Source: Chytridium lagenaria (lineage: Eukaryota > Chytridiomycota > Chytridiomycetes > Chytridiales > Chytridiaceae). Taken from it: 64,000 bases of DNA. The stretch is taken from NCBI GenBank assembly GCA_025449115.1, contig JAHLKC010000010.1:392571-456570 (forward strand), read 5' to 3'. The translations under genes were made by a program, and so were the position numbers. The notes beneath the pieces are model-generated. The model was not told where the DNA came from. It saw only the letters and a program-made list of their open reading frames with translations, and did not search any database. The first letter of the stretch is position 1, and each line of letters starts with the position of its first letter. This document shows positions 9,698 through 21,626 of the stretch, piece by piece.

Positions 9698-11447
9698 ATG
9701 CCGCGAGACATCCTAATCGCCTTTGTTGGCAAGCCAAGGTGCATTTGAGCTTCATCTTTGCCTTGCTCACATATAGCGTATAGTGCTGGAAAATCATCCT
9801 TCCTTAATGCAGGTTTCGAAAGCTAGTAAAATGCAACATTGACACTGGACAGTGAGCGATGCGGCAGCCAAAGTCGGAAACTTCCCGTTTACCACCATTA
9901 AGGTTTGAGGGTCTCTACTTTAAAGGTCTTCATTCATGTATAATAGCCAAATCATGGAGTTGCGTACGTGACCGTCGATTGCCCTTGCAAAAGATTTGGG
10001 AAGGAGTCCCAATGTGCCCCAAAGCACGGTAGATGCCATTGGATTCGGAGCTAAGTTCTATTCAGGTAAATGCGACATGGGAAAGCGATATGTTCCTATA
10101 AAAATGCTTGATGTTGCGGGGTTAGTCCCAGGAGCATCTAGTGGAGAGGTAAATATGAGAACTAGTGCTGGAAGCTTATTCATTAAGGGCCTTGGGAATC
10201 AGTTTCTGGATGACCTTCGCACTGCTGATATGCTTATTCATATCGTTGATGTTTCGGGGACTACTGATGCGGCGGGCAAAGTTACTCAGGGATATGATCC
10301 TATCAATGATATTGACTGGCTTCGTTCAGAAATTCATAGGTTCGTATATTTCTCTATGGTCCTAATGTAATGAAAAGTACTAACAATAAGTTAGCTGGAT
10401 CTTTGGTAACTTGATGAAAAGATGGGGTGGTATTGTTAGACGGCATGTGGCTTTGAGTAAGTGCTTATAGTAATTTAAGCCCATAATGAAACCCTTCGCA
10501 GAGTCACCTATAGCAGAAACGTTTCAGGGTCAACTTTCGGGGTATGGCGCCAACCTTGCTGTATGCCAGCGAACAATAGACCGTTCGGGCATAAAGGAAC
10601 CATTGGAAAAGTGGGAAGAATCTACGGTTTCCTCGTTCGTGGATGCGTTTCTTGACGAAAGATTCCCTACAGTTATTGTAAGAGGAGAAGAAATTTGCGG
10701 TGTACTTTTAATACTTACTTTAGGCTCTAAATAAAATTGACTTACCGGATTCAGACAAAAATATCGAGAAAATCTGCAGAAAATACGATAGTGTTGGGCA
10801 TCTATTTAAATTATCGCATTAAACTCTTCTTCAGTCTAGGATTGTGTTGACGAGTGCCGCTTCTGAGAACTTTTTGAGGAGATTACATAAGCAAGGCTTT
10901 ATAAAGTATTATGAAGGGACCGATCAATTTGACCTCGCCGAGCATCAGGTAATTGTTGCATTTGTACCCTATGTTTACAATTGTAGGAGCCTGATGATCC
11001 AAACCCTCTGAAACCTCTGCCGCCTGGAATACTTCCAAAATTGGAAAAACTTCAAGACCTTGTCCTATTCCGCTATGGAACTACTGGAATTCAGGCTACA
11101 TTGAAGCTTTGCGTGTCGACATTAGGCCTTATACCAACGTATCCCGTTCGCAATATCAATAATTATGGTGATGGCATTATGGGAAAAGCTGGAGTCTTCA
11201 GAGATTGCTTACTGGTACGAAAAGGATCGAAAGTTCGAGACGTTATGGAATGGGTTCTTGGTGATGCTGCTAAGTTCTGCATGTACGCGGAAACTGTTGG
11301 GAGTATACGCGTAAGTCCCAAATCTAGAGTTCTATCACTGGCGTGTTAATGGACACTAATCCTTGCGTATAGCTGAGCGAGGATGATTTGATTACCGAAG
11401 AGAATAGCATTTTGTCGTTCAAAATGTCGAACGAGACGAGGGAATGA
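9698..11447 (+). CDS. Obg/YchF-related GTPase, Ygr210 type
   Basis: Twelve exons with introns of 37-58 nt encode about 417 residues, the usual length of yeast Ygr210c-type proteins. Exons: 9698-9738, 9784-9812, 9853-9902, 9947-10028, 10066-10148, 10188-10339, 10395-10456, 10502-10677, 10724-10790, 10835-10948, 10987-11310, 11373-11447. Visible GTPase motifs are the P-loop GKPSAGKS, switch I FPFTTIK, the G3 motif [10 protein letters not shown] and G4 NKIDLPDSD. The C-terminal part has the TGS-like region ending in FKMSNETRE. The family is a conserved translation-factor-like GTPase class, probably ribosome-associated; the exact role is not established. Only one junction fails: one extra base at 10790 before the ninth intron, probably an indel. 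The start is fixed by the canonical [13 protein letters not shown]. Confidence 0.9.
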
Positions 11448-11852
11448 GTTGGATGTCTTTGACAATCCCCAATGCTCCTTTATGTATCTATGGGTCATAG
11501 AAGCCAAACCCTGTCAGTCTGCGCATGTACTTTATACCAAATAGAATCTAGACATCAATGAATAACGTAGAGGCACTCCGCGTCGCAGGGTGCCTGAGAG
11601 TCAATCTCCGATCCTCGCTTTTCCAGCACACCATTTTTTCTTCCATTTTCTTTTTCGACCGAATCTCCACGCTCAGAGCTGTGGTCGTTGCCTAGAAAAC
11701 ATTCTCGTTTGAAAGTTGCTCGAAACGTTCCCTCTGGTCAAACGCTTCAGTGACGGGAAGTTCCAGCTCCTGCAACTGAACATTCCCTCGGTGCTGACGG
11801 AGATAGCCCGGAGAGCAAGGCCGATAGCAAACATTTGCCGGTCAAGCCAAGC
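11448..11852. other. intergenic, promoter of the ITC1-like gene
   Basis: 405 bp between two plus-strand genes. It should hold the 3' UTR of the GTPase gene and the promoter and 5' UTR of the remodeler gene. No motif or small gene was recognised. Confidence 0.45.
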
Positions 11853-14800
11853 ATGCCTCTTCTAAACAAGAAGCCGATCAATCCTGCCCCAGCTGTACCG
11901 GCCAACCTCGTCTTCTCCAATCCAGATACGGAAGTCTTCTTCATCGAGTTCACAGGGGAGATATTCTTGACCTATGAGTGAGTGTAGTGGACTTGCCCTC
12001 CTTTCAAGTTTCTTGTTATGTTTTTCGTCATATGGCTTTCTTTTGTTTGGAATTTATAAGGCTGATTGCACCATCTTCTAGTGAGTTTATCACGCGGTAT
12101 ACATTGTATAAAAAGCGGATATGGACATGCGAGGTCACTGGGAAGGCTGGTTTGACATACAAAGAAGCCATCGACAGCGAGCTCTCTGCACGGAGAAAGT
12201 ACGACAGCAAGTTTCCGGAAGTGTGGCGAAAGACTGCCTTGGAGAAAATACATTGGAGTAAGAAGATTGAGTGAAGACGATGTCTAATCATAGTTGAAAG
12301 ATATAAACACATTGGCTGTTCTTCAGGATAGCCTTCACGAGTACTTCAAAGACCATATTTATTTGGGAGAACTCGTTGGAGTGGAACTCGGAAACAATGA
12401 ATATAACGCAGTTGTCGTCGAGATATTGGTTAATCCCAACACACCAAACCAAATCTCCTATAACATGAAGACTTCCCCGACTGAGCCTCCCGAAGCGAAG
12501 TTTTGCGAATTTATAGTGCATCTCTCCATGGGAGATGGGCAGTTGTTGGACGATACTGATCCCAAATGCCCTGTTCGGTATCAGTTTCCTGCTGCCAAAA
12601 TAAAACGGAATAGAAGGGCCATGTCAAAGCAGAACTTTAAGGCATTTGTCAAGGATAGTGCCGTAAAGGAAAACTGGATTGGAGCTCCGTGGATTGTAAA
12701 GGTAATTGAGTTGCTAAGAAGGCCTTACTAATATCTAGTCTGACCTTGTTCGGAGATATAAATTACCTGTGCAGCCACCTGACTCTGTTACCGCATCTTC
12801 TGAGGATAAGAGAAAGAAGGTAACTTAGTTATAGAGTTTGCGCTGACGAATGACAAGCTCATGGAATCGAAGAAGAAGGCTATCGAGGAGTCTGACCAGA
12901 AATTGGAAGGTTTATTGTTTTTTTGTTTGCAAAGCTGATCAATGTATAGCCATTCAATTTCCTATCGAGGATTTGGAACTTCCTATTAAAGCGCCCAAAC
13001 CACCTGTAGATGAGTCAGGTGTGGCAGTCCCAGATAGACCCTCTCCGAACTATACCTTCTACGACATACCTAATGATATGATGTCCTTACTCATTCAGTC
13101 ATGGTACTTTTTGGGCGTTTTCGGGTATTAAACCTCAGTTTAACGGATCTAATGTGTTTGAAGGAAACCGATTTGTTTACTCCCCGCTACCCTGGATGAT
13201 CTCGGTCAGGCTGTCTGTCATCGATCTCTAAATCCCAAATGCATCCTAATTCATGAAGTATTTGGAACTTTGATGAACATTGCGTGCAAATACTGGGGCT
13301 CAGGCTTGGATGCGGCTCTTGTTCGACCTTTATACCCTGCTGCCCTGGTTGAGCCTGAAGCAAAGCCGGATGAGTTTTACCTCAAGTATGTCTCTCAAGT
13401 CGAAACAATGTCAGATGATGAGCGCGTTGCCATCGATCAATGGTACAAATGGTGTCCTGGTCGTTGGCATACCGAGGCCGAGGCAAAGGGTGGCAGAGGC
13501 CCAAAGGTTGACAAGGATCATTCGAAAAGACTCAAAGCATGGGAGGTAGCTCTTATGGGCTTCATCAAAGACGTAGTTCCTGAGGAGAAACTGCCGAATA
13601 AGTGGAAGGTCCTGTACCTCTTGACTGGAGCACCAACAGACGACCCTTTATTCTAAGTGCAGAGTCGGAACCAAAAGAGTTGGAAACGAATGGAGAGCAT
13701 GTTCCTGAGCCTGACGTTCCAGAAGCGACTTCTCCGGTGAGCCTTGGAATTGAGAGTGACAACGAGACTGCGGGATCTCGCAGGAGCCTTAGGAAACGTA
13801 AGCGGGTCATTGCGTATAGTTCCGAAGAGGAAGAAGAAGAAGAGAAGACACACGTTGTTAAAGGAACTAGGTCTTCAACCAGGATCAAGGCTGCAGTAGT
13901 TCCCCTCCATCACAAAATCACAATTTCGATGAAGAGGAAGCTGATATGGCGAGTGAGCCTACACAGCCACGTCCAAGAGGAAGACCGAGAACGCGACCAT
14001 CTGTTGATATTGAGAATCTTATAAGTGCAGCGTCTAAACGGTTTACTCTCTTGGAGGCTGCCGATAAGGTGTTAATTTTGTCCGCCCTGTGCTCTTCACG
14101 CTGAGGTGATCCGAGACTACCTTGAGGATGCTGTCGATAAGGCACAGGAATTACGGAAAGAGAGGCGTGAGATGGGGAGGGACCACAAGGCTGTGTAAGT
14201 TTCAGTTTATATGCTACACGTTTTTTCTCTTCCTTTTGACAGTTCATATTAGGGAGCAAGCCCGGGCCGAGCTGGACTTGAAGGAAAAGGAAAAGGCTTC
14301 AAACCTTGAAGACGGAGAAGCGAATGGCTATCATAATGGCAAAGAAAACGGAGATGGTGAAGCAGGCGAAGCAGGAAATGGTTACGATTTGGATGCGTAA
14401 GGAATAATTTCGTCGCTTGTCTCACTGTTTCTTTTAGTATGTCAAGATTGAGTTCGCGAGTGATGAAGTTAAAAGCGGAGCAGGCTAGGCGTGAAGAGGA
14501 GGAAAAGAAACGGAAAGAGGAGGCGGAGAAGGCAAGAAAAGAGCATAAAGAAAAGCAAAAGGAACTGAGGAAGTCTCAAGAGGTTTGTTTCCCTCGGTTT
14601 ACTGGTTTGATATTTCGCTCCCAAATTTTAATTTTATGGTTTCAACAGGAGCGTAAAAAGGTGGAAGAGTCAGAACGTGCACTTTTACGGCGGCAAATAA
14701 CAACCGAAGTTGAATTGCGCATGATGATGGGTGTCTCCAGAATACAACCTCTTGGCATGGATCGCTTCTTTAACCGATACTGGTGGTTCGATGGTGCCTT

Positions 14801-15348
14801 TGGTAGTTTAACACCAGAAGCCGAGGCTCTCGAAAAAATTGCGAAGAAGGCTGTAAAACCGATAGGACCTTTGGAATGGGCATCCGGCGTCATTTTTGTG
14901 GAGGACGTGGGCTTCAGGCCCGAGAGTAAATCAAAGTTTGTAGACGGCAATTCAACCGAGATACAAGGGCAATGGGGCTACCTTTCGGATCCGGCCCAGG
15001 TTTGTAATTTGTTTGTGTTGTAGTACTGACTGCCTCTCAGTTGGAGCAGCTGAAGCGTTGGCTCGACACACGTGGTATGCGTGAAATGGAACTCCTCTCT
15101 GCATTAAACCACATATCGGATGCCGCTGTTTTGGGAATGAGGAAGAGGGCAGAGGTGAGTTTAATTGTTAAATATATGGATGTTTATGAGTATAGCATCT
15201 CGAAAAGTCACTCGAAAGCATCTCAGTTCGTCGTTCAAGTCGTGGACGACATGACGGCATCGACGAATCTTCTTCAAGTTATTTAAAATATCTCAACGTG
15301 TGGGCGACCCACCAAATGTATACCAAGGGTTCCTTGCTGCAGTCCTGA
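11853..15348 (+). CDS. ITC1: ISWI chromatin remodeler subunit, Itc1/ACF1 (WAC-DDT-WHIM) type
   Basis: Non-catalytic partner of ISWI ATPases. Domains in order: a WAC DNA-binding domain (residues ~15-110; FSNPDTEVFFIEFTGEIF, RIWTCEVTGKAGLTY), a linker, a DDT domain (IPNDMMSLLIQSW, FGKPICLLPATLDDLGQAV after a ~39-nt intron), an AT-hook (RPRGRPRTRP), a long charged Lys/Glu helix and the WHIM region (RIQPLGMDRFFNRYWWFDG, then WGYLSDPAQLEQLKRWL). It ends at 15348 without PHD finger or bromodomain, like fungal Itc1 and unlike animal BAZ1A. The start ATG (MPLLNKKPIN) is the usual one for this family. Splicing needs small corrections near 12257 (or an AAAG acceptor), 13645 (T-run) and 13905 (C-run). 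It acts in nucleosome spacing and repression in the nucleus. Confidence 0.85.
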
Positions 15349-15392
15349 TCAAAATATAAATAAAAGGTGTTTTTATATAATGTAGATGGCGC

Positions 15393-16521
15393 TTATGAAA
15401 AGAATAATGTATTGTTTGCTTTAACACGATCCGCCCTCATGTCTTTCAGCACTTCAAAAACCGTCATGCTTATAGTGACGCTCGGGGTGACCCAGAGCAC
15501 TCTTGCCGCCAAACCCCTAGTGAACGCTTTAAGGCCACCTTCATTAGCGTACATGTGTCGAACAACTGAGAAGAGTCCTCCGTCATTGCCTGGGCCTGTG
15601 ACTTGGACCCTTGTTTTCACCACATCAACGAAATTGGAAAGAGCACCAGCGGCAGCACCCGCGGTACCCGAGGATACTAGGTAAATGGGGAATGGAATGT
15701 TCGACGAAGAAGTGGTTGTAGCTTTACGGAAAGAAGATTCAGAGGTCAAGGCGGCCGAAAGCCGAGCCTTGAGTTGTTCATATGTGATGAAATATCTACA
15801 AAGAGGTTACTATCATGCTGAGTGTACACGTTAAGGCTGGACTTACACTACGGTGTATGGAACAAAGACAGCTAGTGAGACCCAATAACCTTTGAAAAGT
15901 CCAAATATTCCTTCTGTTTTTATAATATCGCGCGCAAGGTTCCAAGTGGAACTAAAGGCTTGGCTAGGAACACCATGCGAATCCACTCTAACCTGCAACT
16001 TGCTTTTCAAAACCTCCATGGGTGTCCTTCAAGGAAAGTCAGGTGGCTGACAGCGCCATCAAAACACTCACCAAAAAACTCCACTGATACTTTCAGCGAC
16101 CGCAGCAGAACTTGCATGAACAATGACAGCAGATTCTCCCTTCTCTGAATGCTTGCTTCCAAAGAATTGCTTGCATTTATCGTAGGAGGTGAGGTAGAGG
16201 CTTAGTGCTGGGACAGAAAATAGGAGCGACACTCCAATTCCTCTGTATAAAGTGTAAACTGGGGCATCTCGGAATGCTTGGAGTATGCCTAGGGAAGTCT
16301 TTGAGCTCTGGATTCTTGTTTTGAGTGTATCAAGGGGGTGGGTGATGCATCTTGTTGCTTTTCAAGAAGAGATCGGAGTCAGCATTACGATCTATGGGCA
16401 TGTGCATCGGGGAACGCTGAGGGAGACAGGGATCAAGGCTTAGAGACTTTGAGAAGTAATGAGACACACCGAATGCAGCACACGATGAGAATGCAAGACT
16501 CGATGTTGTTTCGTTTGCCAT
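15393..16521 (-). CDS. mitochondrial carrier family (SLC25) transporter
   Basis: Five exons (16521-16470, 16416-16389, 16350-16072, 16026-15847, 15795-15393) splice exactly to 313 residues, the standard carrier length, with no indel. Three carrier signature repeats are visible: THPLDTLKTRIQ, TPMEVLKSKLQV and SNFVDVVKTRVQV (the second and third deviate from Px[DE]xx[KR] by Glu use and loss of Pro). Each is followed by the second conserved half (LYRGIG, LFKGYW, FTRGLAAR). The protein should span the mitochondrial inner membrane six times. The substrate cannot be told from sequence; it is not clearly an ADP/ATP or phosphate carrier. It is convergent with the ITC1-like gene, with only 44 bp between stop codons. 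Confidence 0.9.
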
Positions 16522-16838
16522 GACGGCGTCGAAGAGGGACACATTTGGTGCTTGTTTTGTCGTTGGCATTCCGTTGCGACAAGTCCTGTGGTGTGGATTT
16601 TTCCACTTAAGGTTGCGACACGAAAAAGTACCGAGGCCGAAGAAACAAACAAATGCAAATGCGGCTTTATTAAGGCAACATTGACGCGCATCATTCCGAT
16701 ATGAATGAAGAATAAGAAAAAAAGGAGTGAAAACGTATGGAGAATGACCATGCAAGAAAGATATTGAAAAGGAGTGAAGGAAAAAGGATCAGAATTAAAA
16801 AAGAAGAATCGAATATGTAGAGTGCCAATTGCAACTCG

Positions 16839-19800
16839 CTATTTAAGCTCTGATAGATTGCTGGGATCTCCTCCCAACTGAACCCAAGCTGCAACAGAGG
16901 GTATCCCATCTACAACCGCGAAAAGCATGTATTTTCCTGGCGGCGCAACTCCAGATGAAACCGGCGTCGTAATCACGACAGACCCATCCAAAACCTTTGC
17001 AGCCTGCGATGAAAGCCATATCATCCTTTGGCCAGCATTGGTCCCCGACGAAGAAGACCCGACACCAGGGTGAACGAGCGAAAATTCAAGACGCGTGTCG
17101 TCTCCTTTTCCTCCAACCACAATAGCAGTAACAGTGGAATTGCCAGATGCCTTGAATGGGGCTGAAGGAAATCCGCGTCTCCAATCCTTCATCGTTATCC
17201 ATACCCGTATCTCTTGCCCGTAAGACCACTCCTTGGACTCGATAGCATTGATAGAAGGTCTGGGCTTTCCAGAAGTGAGGTAGTGGGGAGAGAAAAAGGT
17301 CACCTTGACGGTCTCAGAGAAAATGCCGTTGTTAACGCCGCCCACTCGGTCGTTTAAAGTTTGACTGTCCTCGTCATCCTCCTCCAAAGGATCCTCAAGC
17401 TCCTCAGGATCTTCCTCGACTTCGGCCTGACGGCGCACCATCCCAGCATGATTCAACCCAGCCCCAGCAGAATTGGTAGTCAAGACCATGACCCTTCCAT
17501 CGGGAACCAAAACAGCCGCCTTCGGCTCCCACCCCAAAAGATCTTTCGGCACGTCCACCCTTGCACCATCAGCGTCCGTTCCTCCGACATGCCACATCCC
17601 AGGCTGCGTCGACCTAGACCTTCCAGCGTTTGGCACAAAAACTTCTACAATACCATCTCCAGAACTCCCACCCTCAGCAGCGGAGCGCCGAGCCCCCACT
17701 AGCGCAAGAATAGTACCATCAGGTAGCTGAACAGACCGTGTAAGAGCTCTTGGCTGATTCATAGGCACAACAGCTGTGGATGTTACTTCTATAGCTGTCT
17801 GCGGGGCTGAAAACGACGCAAACACGCAATTGACGTTGGCCATGGTCGCAGCAGCCTCCACCGGATTTCCACCACACGTCATGATGGTCGGTCGGTATTC
17901 ATCCGCAGGACTGAGAGGCAAAAGGAGGCCGAAAGCACCCGACCGCGACGAAGGCAAAATAGGTCGTTGAATTTGCTGCGAAGTCTGCAAAATCTGCATG
18001 GGTGCATCCGGCCCGTCATTGGCCAGGTAGACATTTCCTGTTGGAAGAAGGAACACGAGTGGGCCAGCAAAAGCATCAGAGGTCCCAGAAGTGGCTTGTC
18101 GAGCTACAAGACGCGTGAGGGACTTGGCAATCCTGTGATTATAGTTTGCTTCGAGATGGGGAGAGGCAGTTGACTGTGGCATGGCTGCCGGCACATTCTC
18201 CATCCACCCTGAGGCGAAGGATTTATCTGCGGTGGAGTTATTCACCAGCCCACCAAGGTATAAGAGACGGCCGTCTGGCATTTGCAGCACTGCTGGGTAT
18301 TTCCTGGGTACCTACAGACAAAAACAATTGTTAGTAAGAATACTAAAGACAAGGATAGATAAAGGGAGATCCTCAAAAGTAACTACCGTCAAAGCAAAGC
18401 TAGAATTCCTAGCATCCAGATTCACCCATTCCATGTCTGTCGAACCTCCTTCAACAGGATGTCCGATAATACTAGGGGATGAGCCTTGGAGAAGAAGTCT
18501 CCCATCGGGCATCGCGATTCCTGAGATTGTAAAAGAAAGAAAAGTAAATGCATTGGTCATTTATGTACTATTTTCTGCGAGAGTAAAGGCGTGATTGCAA
18601 TTTGAAATAAAGCCTTTCCAAACAAAGCCATACACAATTACCTGACACGAAATAAGATCCTCGGTCCGCATTAAAACGTCTCATCCTCCCAGCTCCACCC
18701 ACCTCCATCTCAATACTCTCAGTCTCAGGAGCTACTCCTAACACAGTCCCATTCGCAGGCACAAAATGTGACCTCACCATCACTACTGATCCAGCATCAG
18801 GAACCACATGAGCTGCAATCCACGAAACAGCCTCACTAATCCCATTGACTTGCCTCCGAACATGTCTTTTCCCTTTACCCCAAAGTTGGCGCCGACCCTG
18901 TAAATGCTTCTCTAATATCCGCGTCGAAAGATCCTGTGTTGATGCTGCCCACAACGATATCCTGCCTCCGAAGAAAGCGGGTGACTTGTACGAGGGATCA
19001 AGGATGATGTACATGCTGGTTTCATCACCACCATTCGGAACGCCTTGATCTCCCCCAACGCGTCCACTATCCCCTCTTTTAAACGCACCCCCATAATACT
19101 TTACAAGCAGTACAGTGACTACAACGCCAACTATCATAATTAGCACAAAAGCCAACACCGCCAGCCGCACATATAGCCTCCTCCTCCTTACCCCCACCCC
19201 CTTGCCCCTACTGCTATCAGCCACCGAGTCTAAATCAAAGCCCTGCTTCCATCGCTTCGTTAATTCCACCTCCACCTCCTTCTTTTCAATACTCCGCCGC
19301 CCCTGTGGCGGAAACACACGTACCCTTCATCATCCCCCAAAACATCCCTCGCCTCTACAACAGGCGACGAGGCATACACATGATCAACCCACTGATCTTC
19401 CCTCACCGTTGACCCACCCAGATGTGAAGAAGAAATCTCCCGATCCCTGACACTTCCTGTAATTGAGGAATAGGGATACCACCTTCCCGCATCATCACTA
19501 TACAACACTGTCGCGCCGACATGATGCGATTGAACAGCAGTCGTTGAACTTCGTCCACTAACACGCGCAACATCTGTACGAAACGCCCATCCAGGACTTG
19601 ATGTTTGTTGAAGCACAGACCTTGACGACGTATCTTCACCGCTTAATTCTCGGATGAAGCTGCAGTGGAGCCTCGCACCATCCGCATCACGAAACTGCCG
19701 AGTTGGGGGGATGCCAGTTGGCGCATTAACACAGTACGTGGAGGTGGGAGGTCGCTCGTGGGAATAAAGTCGGGAGTTTCACGCCTGGCATGGTTTCGAT

Positions 19801-20887
19801 CGAATTTGCGATAGAGATTCTACCAGGGCTGTCGCCGTCGCTGTCGGCGGATTCATACGGAGAAGGATGGGCGGTGTACGATTCTTCTTCTTCGCCACCT
19901 GCCAAGCTTGCGTATCCGCTTGTTGACCGAGTTTCGTGGTTGGGGACGAGAGATATTGTCCGAAGATGCGAGTTGAACAGCGGCTGCTGGAGTAAACGGA
20001 TCTTCCTCCGTTTGATCGTCCCTAATCTCCAAAGCCTTTTCTGTTGTGGGGTTTTCCCCATCATCTCCTGCAACACTATCCTTCTCTTTCCCAACATTGT
20101 CCCCACCAAAATCCGCCGTCCCAAGTCCACCTTCATATCCTTCCGTGGTTTTTCCTTTGAGAGATAGGCATCCATTTCATCCGCCAACGTCTGCGATGCC
20201 TTAATCACAGGGAGAGAAACCCGAAACTCGGGTTTCGCAGTATCCGGACGACGATGACCCAATCTACTGCTATCTCCCTGCACAGCCCAAGACCGGTGTC
20301 TAGACTGCTGATCTTGACCTCTGGACCTGTCTTCCCTCCCCTTCTTTCCGACCACACCATCCTTCATCCCCCTCCCAGCAATCGAAGACACATTCTCATC
20401 AAGCTTATTTTGATATGTTGCGTTGACTGAAGCATCCGCCAGCATCATGGTATTCAACTTCGTTGCAATCTCAACTCTGCTTGAATCTGCGGCTTTGACC
20501 ACATCCAACGGCTTCGACGTCATCATTTCCGATAACGACGAGCCAACACCAAGAAGCCCGGTGATGTACGGTCGCCCGCCGTCCCGCTTCCACTCTACCC
20601 GTGTCCTTAACAACCCAAGACCGATGCCTTTGTTGATCTTGATCCGGCGCTCCCTCCTCTACGGTTCCCATCCTGATCACATCGTCCCTCCCTTCACCCC
20701 CATTCACCTTTTCAAGTCCACGATGACCTGACACCTCCAACGGCTTCAACTTTGAAGCCTCCTCATCATACGGTCGATGATGTACTGTCACGCGTCGACC
20801 CGTTTCCAATCTGCCCGCTTTCACAGTGTAAGACCGGTGTTTATCCACTTGATCCGTCATGTCGTTCTTCAACTCTCCGTCGACCAT
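16839..20887 (-). CDS. membrane-anchored galactose/glyoxal-oxidase-fold protein lacking copper ligands
   Basis: Long protein: a disordered, repeat-bearing N-terminal cytosolic part (20887 to ~19300), one membrane helix (LAVLAFVLIMIVGVVVTVLL, ~19150-19090), then a galactose-oxidase beta-propeller and the DUF1929 C-terminal domain (MLFAVVDGIPS, ending at 16839). Kelch-like strands with PDGR are clear. The copper-site residues are mostly gone compared with the paralogue at 29-33 kb: the Cys of FCGG is Val in FVSG, the Tyr-His of MYHSS is replaced around GWEPKAA, and the His of RTHSTS is absent; only the Tyr in RKYPAV remains. It is therefore probably a non-catalytic binding protein. The propeller lies mostly in one 483-codon frame, so these losses are not frameshift artefacts. 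Single-base shifts are needed in the N-terminal part (~20590, ~19770, ~19310). Whether the N-terminal ~330 residues belong to the same gene is inferred. Confidence 0.7.
20268..20845 (-). repeat. degenerate repeats in the cytosolic tail
   Basis: Three copies of a short basic motif are encoded here: HRSYTVKAGRLETGRRVTVH (about 20845-20775), HRSWVVKDTGRVEAGRRATV (about 20625-20560) and HRSWAVQGDSSRLGHRR (about 20300-20250). Copies two and three are each preceded by DQDQQ or GQDQQ. They suggest tandem duplication within the disordered tail. Confidence 0.6.
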
Positions 20888-21626
20888 CTTTTTTTCGTTT
20901 TCAACGCACCCTCTCGCTCATCGAATAGGTGTGGCCACGACCTTGCTCTTTTGGTCGTTAGCATGGAGTGCATGCCATGGTGTAGAGACGGGTTCCTAAG
21001 AATGACAAGGGGGATGTTATTCTGACAATTCCTTCCTCAATAAATGTTGCACCCTTCTCGGACACAGTCGCCTGGTGCAAAAAGCGAATCCAGATGAGCA
21101 AAGCGCAGCGTAAAGGTAATAAAACCCCCTTCTTCTATATTGAACGTTTTCAAAAAGCAACAAAAAACTAACCCCAAACCCTCCCAGAAACGAAAAAAAA
21201 AGTGTCTTCGCACAACCAAGCCAAAAAAAAAAGAAAAACTAGAATAAGAAACACAGAGAGAGAACAAAAGTTACAAAGGATAAGTGGAAAAGAAGCAGAA
21301 GGGAGGGTCACAATTAATGGTCTTTCAATAATTATAGCGTTGAGCCCTCGTGAACAAAAAATCTGTCGGAAACACTCCGCAAGGAAAATAAAGGACGGAA
21401 GAGGTCCAAGAAGACAACCCCCCGCAAAGGAAACGTTGAACAAAGATAACTGAGCGAAAAAAGGCGAAAAAAGAAAGACGGAATCCACAACATCATCGTT
21501 GTTACGGAACAAAATGAGGAAAAAAGAACAAAAGAAAAAAAAAAAAAAGAATGGGAAAAAACGAAAAATAATGTGCGTGGACGTAAATGGCGAGAAAAAT
21601 AATGGCGCGTCTAGGGAGGGTGAAGC
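20888..21626. other. intergenic, strongly purine/pyrimidine-asymmetric
   Basis: 739 bp between two minus-strand genes. From about 21180 to 21590 the plus strand is very A/G-rich with runs of 8-11 A, so the minus strand is a long CT-rich tract, typical of fungal promoters and 5' UTRs. No gene was recognised. Confidence 0.5.
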
